A program made the translations under genes and the position numbers. DNA of 50,199 nucleotides from Chloroflexota bacterium. Lineage in GTDB: Bacteria > Chloroflexota > Anaerolineae > UBA1429. Below are positions 44,183 to 50,199 of the stretch, in pieces. The stretch spans positions 1-50,199 of the forward strand of contig DUUT01000094.1 in assembly GCA_012841405.1 (NCBI GenBank), in the 5' to 3' direction. Numbering within the stretch: the first letter of the stretch is position 1; every line of letters starts with the position of its first letter. The notes under the pieces were generated by a model. That model was not told the DNA's origin and made no database searches. It saw only the letters and a list, made by a program, of their open reading frames with translations.

Positions 44183-45895
44183 ATGCCTCACCGACGTCGC
44201 CACATCGTGACCATCGCCATGCTGGTCGTCGCCCTGCTGTTGGGGCCCCTGGGCACCGCTGTCGCCCAGGCCCCCACCGACGCTGCCCCCCACGATGCCA
44301 TCGCCGGCGCCCTCGATTGGTTGCGCACCCAGCAAGCCGCCGACGGTTCCTTCGGTGGCTCGGTTGCGACCACCCTCGAGGCGGCCCTGGCCATCGCCGC
44401 GGCCGGAGAGGACCCGTCGTCGTGGCAAACGGCTGACGGACGCCCCATCAGCGACTATCTCCTCGCCGAGGCCGGGCAGTACGCGGTGGATGCCGCCTCC
44501 GCTGGCAAGGCCGTGACCGGCCTGACCGCTATCGGACTCGATCCGCGCGACGCCAACGGCATCGACCTCGTGGCCAGGCTACAGAGCCATGGCGACGGCG
44601 AGGGCGTGTTCGGCGATACCGCCCTGGCGCAATCCTGGGCCATCCTCGGGCTGGCCGCCACCCAAAGCGCCATCCCCGAGGGCGCTGCCTCGGCCCTCAT
44701 TGCCCTCCAGCAGGAGGATGGCGGCTGGGAGGGCAGCCCCGGATGGGGCACGGACTCGAACACGAGCGCCCTGGCGATCCAAGCGCTCGTGGCGGCAGGC
44801 ACGCCGTCGACGCATCCCGCCCTCACCAAGGCGAAGGAGTACCTTCGCGCCCAGTGCGCACCCGCCGGTGGGTTCGTGTACTCCTCAGCGTGGGGAGACG
44901 CCGCCGACGCCAACTCGACCGCCTACGGCATCCTCGGGCTGCTGGCCTTGGGCGAGGACCCCGCGGCCGCCGAGTGGACCCAGTCCGGGCAGGCGCCATG
45001 GGACGCGCTCCGTGCGTTCCAGCTCACCGAAGGGGCGCTCGAGTGGCAGACCGGTGAAGGCGCCAACCTTTTGGCCACGGCACAGGCCGTGCCCGCCCTT
45101 GCCCGAGCCACCCTGCCCATCGTGGCGGCCCCCCAGCCCACCACGCTGCTGAGCGGGCAGGCGATCGCCGACACCCTCGTGGGGCGACGCGCCGGCGCGC
45201 AGACGCTTTACCGCCTCACCCACCCCGGCGGAGGCCGCGAGGTCACCGTTGAGGTCAGCACCCCCGCGGCACATCCACTGATGCTCGTGGGCTTTGGCTT
45301 TAACGTGTATGCCGCCGACGGCCAGCGCATTGGTGGCGGCTCCGTTCAGGCCACATCCCCTCAGCACGTGCTGCGCTTTGCAGCGGTCGGGGACGCGGGC
45401 GCCACGTGGACGGTGCAGGTGTATAACTATGTCGAGGGCACCCCAGTGCCCTACACCATCACCGCCACGGGGATGGAGGTGACGCCAGAGGGAGCGCCAA
45501 GCGATGCCGCGGCGGACGAGGCCGCGTCCGACGCTGCCGCGCCTGCGGAAGAGCCGGCAGATCAGCCCGAGCCGGAAGAGGAGCGAACCCTCGAGGATGA
45601 GGTCGTGGGGACGCTTGTCGGGGAGCGCGGCGGCGCCTATTATCGCTACGAGCTTGCCGTCGCCGAGGGTGAGGCATTGACCGTGCGCCTGCGGTTCTCG
45701 CCCGATGATCCCGTCACGGCGGCAGGGCTGGGGTTCACCATCTATACGCCGTCGGGCCGCGCCGTGTCGGCCGCAACCACCGGTGTGCCCGGTGAGCGGG
45801 TAGCGCACATTGCTGCGGCGACTGCGGGCACCTACATCGTACAGGTGCACAACTATATCTCCGGCGTTACGATGGACTATACCCTGTCGCGCTGA
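44183..45895 (+). CDS. Secreted alpha/alpha-barrel (prenyltransferase-like) protein under B12 control
   Basis: A 570-aa exported protein. Residues 1-30 are a Sec signal peptide ending AVAQA. Residues ~35-310 are squalene-cyclase/prenyltransferase-like alpha-alpha repeats: ALDWLRTQQAADGSFGG, ALIALQQEDGGWEGS, AKEYLRAQCAPAGGFVYSS, and the intervening helices TDSNTSALAIQALVAAG and ADANSTAYGILGLLALG. The catalytic DxDD-type motif of squalene cyclases is absent. Two similar beta domains follow (~328-435 and ~475-570), both with a VQV(Y/H)NY segment, separated by an Ala/Glu/Pro linker. The fold is that of the alpha domain of transcobalamin/intrinsic factor, and B12 riboswitch control supports a cobalamin-binding role (inference). 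AGGAGG precedes the ATG. Confidence 0.82.
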   Translation: MPHRRRHIVTIAMLVVALLLGPLGTAVAQAPTDAAPHDAIAGALDWLRTQQAADGSFGGSVATTLEAALAIAAAGEDPSSWQTADGRPISDYLLAEAGQYAVDAASAGKAVTGLTAIGLDPRDANGIDLVARLQSHGDGEGVFGDTALAQSWAILGLAATQSAIPEGAASALIALQQEDGGWEGSPGWGTDSNTSALAIQALVAAGTPSTHPALTKAKEYLRAQCAPAGGFVYSSAWGDAADANSTAYGILGLLALGEDPAAAEWTQSGQAPWDALRAFQLTEGALEWQTGEGANLLATAQAVPALARATLPIVAAPQPTTLLSGQAIADTLVGRRAGAQTLYRLTHPGGGREVTVEVSTPAAHPLMLVGFGFNVYAADGQRIGGGSVQATSPQHVLRFAAVGDAGATWTVQVYNYVEGTPVPYTITATGMEVTPEGAPSDAAADEAASDAAAPAEEPADQPEPEEERTLEDEVVGTLVGERGGAYYRYELAVAEGEALTVRLRFSPDDPVTAAGLGFTIYTPSGRAVSAATTGVPGERVAHIAAATAGTYIVQVHNYISGVTMDYTLSR

Positions 45896-45917
45896 CACGC
45901 TCTATCGTGGGAGGCCT

Positions 45918-46973
45918 ATGAACGCTCGATTCCGCTCCTGGCGAATCGCCTGCACGCTGCTGGCCAGCGCCATCGTGATGATGGCGCTGGCCGCCGGCGT
46001 CCGCGCCGACGATGCTCCGCGTGCGGGACTGGTGCTCGTCTATGGGCCCGATGACGTACAGACGCTCTGCATCCGTCTCGATGTGCCCGAGATCACCGGG
46101 ATGGAGCTGCTGGAGCGCGCCGGCCTGCCCGTCATCCAGGAGAGCACCGCAGGCGTCGGGAGCACGGTGTGCAAGATCGACGCCGTGGGCTGCGACTTTC
46201 CCGGCGAGCACTGCTTCTGCCAGTGCTTGGGCACCCCCTGCAGCTTTTGGAGCTACTGGTACTGGCAGGATGGCGATTGGGTGTTCGCGCAGCGAGGCGC
46301 CACCACGCGACGTGTGCGTGACGGCGCCATCGAAGCGTGGGTCTGGGGTGACGGCCAGACCTCGCCTCCCATCATCGACCCGGCGGCGATCTGCGCGGGG
46401 GCGCCGAGCCTCAGCGCGGCCCTGAACCAGGACGACTATCCAGGCCCCGAGCCGATTCCCACGTTTGACCCGTACCCCGGCCCTGACGACGAGGAACCGG
46501 AGGAGCCAACGCCCGAACCCGAGGAGCCGGAACTGGAACCGACGGCTGACGAGCTGCCGCCGCCCACCGTCGTGCCCCGGGAAAGGACGCCCGAGCCTGA
46601 GGACGTGGAGGAACCGACTACCGAGACGTCGGAGGAACCGACGCTGGGCCCCACTGAGCCGGGCGTCGCGACTCCCGAGGCCACAGCCACCGAGAGGCCC
46701 TCGCCGACGCCCACCCTGCGGGCAACCGCGACGCCGGACCAGACCGCCACACCGACACCGACCCTGGGCCCCAGCGCCACACCCACGGACGATGGCATGG
46801 CGGCGGCCATCGCTACGGCGGTGACGCGCAACCGTGCGACACCGCCGGTGGTGAGTGGCGGAACGAGCGCGGGGGGTTATGTCGCCTTTGCCCTCCTGGC
46901 GCTAGTGCTCGTCGGTCTCATCGTCTATGCCGTGCTGTTGCAGCGCCAACGCGCCCGTCAGGCAGCGGAATAG
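45918..46973 (+). CDS. Membrane-anchored DUF4430/transcobalamin C-terminal-like protein
   Basis: A 351-aa exported protein. Residues 1-31 are a signal peptide. Residues ~36-145 resemble the DUF4430/transcobalamin-like C-terminal beta domain: TGMELLERAG, STVCKIDAVG, FWSYWYWQDGDW and VRDGAIEAWVWGDG. The middle holds a Cys cluster (Cys85, 92, 99, 101, 103, 108) not found in the eukaryotic domain. A Pro/Thr/Glu-rich spacer (~172-310) leads to one membrane helix (321-341) and a short basic tail, so the domain is displayed outside on a stalk. GGGAGG precedes the ATG. It follows the alpha/alpha-barrel gene by 22 bp in the B12-controlled operon, so the two likely act together on cobalamin. Confidence 0.8.
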   Translation: MNARFRSWRIACTLLASAIVMMALAAGVRADDAPRAGLVLVYGPDDVQTLCIRLDVPEITGMELLERAGLPVIQESTAGVGSTVCKIDAVGCDFPGEHCFCQCLGTPCSFWSYWYWQDGDWVFAQRGATTRRVRDGAIEAWVWGDGQTSPPIIDPAAICAGAPSLSAALNQDDYPGPEPIPTFDPYPGPDDEEPEEPTPEPEEPELEPTADELPPPTVVPRERTPEPEDVEEPTTETSEEPTLGPTEPGVATPEATATERPSPTPTLRATATPDQTATPTPTLGPSATPTDDGMAAAIATAVTRNRATPPVVSGGTSAGGYVAFALLALVLVGLIVYAVLLQRQRARQAAE

Positions 46974-46977
46974 CCCC

Positions 46978-47847
46978 ATGCGAACCGCCCACACCACCGG
47001 CGATGCGTGGCGCCGCGCGGCTATCCCCGCCGCGCCCATCATCGTGGGGGTCAGCACTCTGTTCGTCTACTGGTTCGGTGTCGCTGACCGCTACGCCGTC
47101 TTTTTGTACGAGCATCTGGGGGCAGGGCCCTTTGATCTCGTCACCACCAGCCGCTATTGGATGGCGGGCCTGGTGGCCGGCGGGATGGTGACCAGCATCT
47201 ATACGCCCTTCCGAGCCCTCGTCGGGGCGTTCACCCGCGCGGGTCAGCACCAGGAGAGCCCCGATCCCCTACGCATCTGGGCGCTGTGCGCGCTGCCCCT
47301 GGCCGTCACCATCGTCGGCGTGACCACACGGGTAAACACGCCAACGCTGACCCTCGGACAAGGCGTGGGCTGCGCTGCCGCCGCCCTCGCCGCGCTGGCG
47401 CTGGCCTTGGCGCCAGCGCGCTGGGCCGTCGAGCGCCCCCTGGATCTCGTCTGGCTCGTGGGCGATGGTCTGGGCCTGGTGCCCGTGCTCCTGTTACTAC
47501 GCACGCCCGAGCTGGCCGGTCGAGGGATTGTCACCAGGCCATTGGGCATCGCCGTCGCCGGCGGTTCGGTGCTGGCCTCCATCACCTGGCTGGCGCTCAT
47601 GACGCTCCTCCGCGCCTGGCGCCGCCGGCCACGCCACGGGGCGGCATCCATCCTTTTGGCGGGGCTGGCCATCAACTATCTCCTCCTCCCTCTGGCCCAC
47701 TATCTACTCGCCACGCCCCCGGACTATCGCTACATCACCACGGCGTCCAACTTTTTTCCCGAGTCTCCCCTCCTCCTCCTTGCGACCTGGGCGGTGGCGA
47801 CGCTGTTGGCGCTCCTCGCCGCGCGCCTGCCCCGCTCGCGACCGTGA
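46978..47847 (+). CDS. Polytopic membrane protein of unknown function in the B12-controlled operon
   Basis: A 289-aa integral membrane protein with about eight hydrophobic segments, for example IIVGVSTLFVYWFGV, LCALPLAVTIVGVTT, VWLVGDGLGLVPVLLLL, GGSVLASITWLALMTLL and LLLLATWAVATLLALLAARL. I do not recognise a family, and it is not an obvious BtuC, CbiM or ECF S component. The start is an ATG 5 bp after the previous stop with no strong ribosome site, so it depends on translational coupling. The operon position suggests a role in handling or uptake of cobalamin, or in assembling the two exported proteins; this is inference. Confidence 0.65.
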   Translation: MRTAHTTGDAWRRAAIPAAPIIVGVSTLFVYWFGVADRYAVFLYEHLGAGPFDLVTTSRYWMAGLVAGGMVTSIYTPFRALVGAFTRAGQHQESPDPLRIWALCALPLAVTIVGVTTRVNTPTLTLGQGVGCAAAALAALALALAPARWAVERPLDLVWLVGDGLGLVPVLLLLRTPELAGRGIVTRPLGIAVAGGSVLASITWLALMTLLRAWRRRPRHGAASILLAGLAINYLLLPLAHYLLATPPDYRYITTASNFFPESPLLLLATWAVATLLALLAARLPRSRP

Positions 47848-48178
47848 CGCCACGTGCCCCCCGTCGCGAGCGCAGTGAGGGACCCTGACCCATGCAGCTC
47901 GTCACGCCGCGGCTGAACCCTCACCCTTACGCGCTGCCCGGTGCCTCGGGGAGAGGGATCTAGTGTCAGCCCTCACCCCTCGTCATCCCGAGCGCAGCGA
48001 GGGATCTTGATGCGCTGGACGCGTGCCCCCTCGGGTGCATCCTCCCCCTCCTCTCGCAGGTGACGCCGTTGACACGCACTGCGCTCGCGGTCTATGATGG
48101 CAACAGACGCCACCATCATGAGGAGACGGCGGCGCAGTAGTACACGGGGCACGACGATGTGCTCGAGGTAGGAGTCTC
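47848..48178. repeat. Intergenic region with paired direct repeats and a promoter
   Basis: No gene. CGTCGCGAGCGCAGTGAGGG near 47862 and CGTCATCCCGAGCGCAGCGAGGGA near 47981 are two copies of a common short intergenic repeat (core CGAGCGCAG-YGAGGGA). A promoter for the next gene lies at 48069-48098. Confidence 0.5.
48069..48098 (+). promoter_or_regulatory. Promoter of the DHFR-family gene
   Basis: TTGACA at 48069-48074 and TATGAT at 48093-48098 with an 18-bp spacer, 80 bp before the ATG. Confidence 0.6.
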
Positions 48179-48784
48179 ATGGGTGAGCTAACAGTATCGA
48201 CCTTTGTCACGCTGGATGGCGTCATGCAGGCGCCGGGTGGACCGACAGAGGATACGAGCGGGGGATTTACCCATGGCGGCTGGGTCGCCCCCCATTTCGA
48301 TGATGACATGGGCAGCATCATCGATGCGATCTTTGCCAATGCCGACGCATTCCTCCTGGGCCGAACGACCTACGACATCTTTGCCGCGTACTGGCCCCGC
48401 ATCACGGATCCCGACAATATCGTCGCCACCAGCCTCAACAGCCTGCCCAAGTTTGTCGCCTCGCGCACGCGAACCTCGTTCGATTGGAGCAACACCTCGC
48501 ACGTCCGCGACGTCGTACAGGAGGTCCGCGCCCTCAAGCAGCGCTTCCCACGCGAGATACAGATCCACGGGAGTTGCGGTCTCCTGCAAACGCTCATCGC
48601 CAACGACCTCATCGACGAGTACAGGCTGTTCACCTTCCCGGTGCTCATCGGGACGGGCAAACGGCTCTTTGGCGCCGGCACCGTCCCCGCCGGCCTGTCG
48701 CTCGTGCAATCGCGCCCCACCGCGTCGGGTGTGCTGTATAGCGTCTATCGCCGTGCGGGGCCCCTCGTGACGGGCGAGGCGTGA
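48179..48784 (+). CDS. Dihydrofolate reductase/RibD C-terminal family protein
   Basis: A 201-aa single-domain NADPH-dependent reductase-fold protein like YyaP/YwjB. STFVTLDGVMQAPGG opens the fold, FLLGRTTYDIFAAYWP and LVQSRPTASGVLYSVYR follow; IQIHGSCGLLQTLIANDLIDEYRLF is the conserved nucleotide-side segment. These are not true folate reductases in most genomes and their substrates are often unknown. GTAGGAG precedes the ATG. Confidence 0.87.
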   Translation: MGELTVSTFVTLDGVMQAPGGPTEDTSGGFTHGGWVAPHFDDDMGSIIDAIFANADAFLLGRTTYDIFAAYWPRITDPDNIVATSLNSLPKFVASRTRTSFDWSNTSHVRDVVQEVRALKQRFPREIQIHGSCGLLQTLIANDLIDEYRLFTFPVLIGTGKRLFGAGTVPAGLSLVQSRPTASGVLYSVYRRAGPLVTGEA

Positions 48785-48887
48785 GGCGATTGCGGCGCTG
48801 GTGCCGCCCCAGGCGCAGTGATCCACGTACCCTCGAGAGCAGCGATTCGTGGCCTCAACACCCATACGCACCACAAGGAGGTCTCCC

Positions 48888-50165
48888 ATGCCCGTTCCTG
48901 TCGAGATGGCGTTGGTCGGTGCGGGGCACCGCGGGTATCACGCCTACGGCCCCTTTGCACGCCACAATCCGCACCTCATGCGCTGGGTGGCGGTGGCTGA
49001 GCCGGATCCGGGCCGGCGGGAGCGCTTTGCCACCGAGCATGGCATCCCGCCGGAGCGCTGCTTCGCCTCGTGGGAGGACCTGCTTGCCCGGCCGCAGCTC
49101 GCCGAGGCGCTGGTGAACTGCACCATGGATCGCACCCACGTGCCATCCACGCTGGCGGCGCTCGCGGCGGGCTACCACGTGCTCCTGGAAAAGCCGATGG
49201 CCGTTACGCCGGTGGATTGCGTCCGCCTCGTCCAGGCGGCAGAGTGCGCCGGACGGATCCTGCAAATCTGCCATGTGTTGCGTTACACTGCGTTCTGGGG
49301 AACGCTACACGAGATCATCGCCTCCGGGCGGCTGGGCCGCATCATCACCGTGGAGCACCGCGAGAACGTGGCCTGGTGGCACCAGGCCCACTCCTTCGTC
49401 CGCGGAAACTGGCGGAACGCAGAGGCGAGCGCACCGATGATCCTGGCCAAGTGTTGCCACGATATGGACATCCTCTACTGGAATCTCGGCACGCCGGTAC
49501 GTCGGCTGTCAGCCTTTGGCGGGCTCTCGCATTTCCGCCGCGATCAGGCGCCACCGGGCGCGCCCGAGCGCTGTACCGACGGCTGTCCGGCGCAGAACGA
49601 GTGCCCCTACTATGCGCCCAGGCTCTACCTACGCGCCGATACGAGCTGGCCCGTCAACGTCATCGCCTTGGATCTGTCGTTGGAGAGCAGGCTCCAAGCC
49701 TTGCGTGAGGGACCCTATGGGCGCTGCGTCTACCACTGCGACAACACCGTGGTCGACCACCACGTGATCACCATGGAGTTTGCGGGAGACGCCACCCTCA
49801 CCTTTGCCATGCACGGCCACTCGCACGATAATGTGCGTACTATGCGCTATGATGGCACGCGCGCCACGCTGCGGGCGAACGAGGGCGCCAACGAGATCAG
49901 CATCGATGATCATCTCACCGGCAATCGCGAGGTCATCACTCCTGCGGTAGGGCAAGGGGGTCACGGCGGGGGCGATACGGGGGTGATGAACGCCTTTGTG
50001 GCAGCGCTGCGCGGCGTTGGGCCAACACCCCTCACCAACGCCCGCGCCTCTCTGGAGAGCCACCTCATGGCTTTTGCCGCCGAGGAGGCGCGTCTCGAGG
50101 GCACGGTCATCGACATGGCCGCCTATCGCGCGCGCATCGAGCGCGAGGCGCAGAGGGAGCTGTAG
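48888..50165 (+). CDS. Gfo/Idh/MocA family oxidoreductase (Cys-motif subtype)
   Basis: A 425-aa NAD(P)-dependent oxidoreductase. The Rossmann loop reads ALVGAGHRGY (residues 8-17), and EKPMAVTP carries the catalytic Lys. The C-terminal domain has KCCHDMDILYW with the substrate-binding His/Asp, and an inserted Cys cluster (CTDGCPAQNECPYYAP) typical of one subgroup. AAGGAGG precedes the ATG. It differs clearly from the shorter paralog at 11072. The window ends 34 bp after the stop, so downstream partners are unseen. The substrate is unknown. Confidence 0.9.
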   Translation: MPVPVEMALVGAGHRGYHAYGPFARHNPHLMRWVAVAEPDPGRRERFATEHGIPPERCFASWEDLLARPQLAEALVNCTMDRTHVPSTLAALAAGYHVLLEKPMAVTPVDCVRLVQAAECAGRILQICHVLRYTAFWGTLHEIIASGRLGRIITVEHRENVAWWHQAHSFVRGNWRNAEASAPMILAKCCHDMDILYWNLGTPVRRLSAFGGLSHFRRDQAPPGAPERCTDGCPAQNECPYYAPRLYLRADTSWPVNVIALDLSLESRLQALREGPYGRCVYHCDNTVVDHHVITMEFAGDATLTFAMHGHSHDNVRTMRYDGTRATLRANEGANEISIDDHLTGNREVITPAVGQGGHGGGDTGVMNAFVAALRGVGPTPLTNARASLESHLMAFAAEEARLEGTVIDMAAYRARIEREAQREL

Positions 50166-50199
50166 AGCGACAATGAAGCGAAACCCGGCGGACGGGATA

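Noticed and set aside
44183-45895. Squalene-hopene cyclase or prenyltransferase enzyme
   Set aside because: The repeats fit the fold, but the signal peptide, missing catalytic DxDD-type motif, appended beta domains and B12 riboswitch argue against a cyclase.
46450-46800. Low-complexity Pro/Thr/Glu DNA that might be taken for a repeat array
   Set aside because: It encodes the stalk of the DUF4430-like protein in frame, with no regular repeat unit or spacer, so it is not CRISPR.

Overview
The window is a high-GC bacterial chromosome segment, most likely from Chloroflexota; the class is uncertain. Three things point there. The solute-binding lipoprotein has the Val/Glu/Lys (EKEV-type) repeat spacer after its lipid Cys that is common in that phylum. 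Intergenic space is full of short palindromic repeats. The gene content is a mix of sugar ABC transporters, a tungsten-type aldehyde oxidoreductase, MacAB-type exporters and Zn-ribbon/TM proteins. About 40 protein genes are visible. I found no rRNA, tRNA, CRISPR array, prophage or complete insertion sequence.

Layout. 0.3-5.1 kb: SMP-30/gluconolactonase-like protein, a response regulator with a PAS domain behind a long leader, and FtsH with a small overlapping ORF. 5.2-11 kb: housekeeping genes (M19 dipeptidase, glutamate dehydrogenase, GatB, triosephosphate isomerase, a histidine phosphatase), separated by strong hairpins. 11-14.3 kb: a Gfo/Idh/MocA oxidoreductase and an aldehyde:ferredoxin oxidoreductase. 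14.3-17.9 kb: two signalling genes that converge and overlap by 122 bp. 18-28.5 kb: a carbohydrate locus with a GH5-like enzyme, two tandem paralogous ~740-aa clan GH-A-like enzymes, a Tat-type lipoprotein and two permeases of the LplB/LplC type. The enzymes lack signal peptides, so the model is import of oligosaccharides followed by cytoplasmic hydrolysis. 28.5-32 kb: a membrane-anchored beta-sandwich protein, a sulfatase and a Yip1-like membrane protein. 32.2-35.6 kb: a MacA/MacB-type exporter operon. 36-40.1 kb: KDPG-type aldolase with a small basic protein, an unlisted 58-aa membrane protein, and two glycosyltransferases. 40.2-43.7 kb: a Fur/Zur-type regulator with its own operator, followed by a ZnuABC-type importer. 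43.9-47.8 kb: a cobalamin riboswitch with a terminator controlling three envelope genes. 48.2-50.2 kb: a DHFR/RibD-like protein and a second Gfo/Idh/MocA oxidoreductase.

The two most interesting signals are these. (1) The cobalamin riboswitch governs a secreted alpha/alpha-barrel protein, a membrane-anchored Cys-rich DUF4430/transcobalamin-C-terminal-like protein and a polytopic membrane protein. The first two resemble the two halves of eukaryotic intrinsic factor/transcobalamin, split into separate polypeptides. (2) A ~136-bp MITE-like element occurs three times. Each copy lies exactly at a CTAG that contains the TAG stop codon of the upstream gene, in the same relative orientation, so insertion leaves the reading frame intact.
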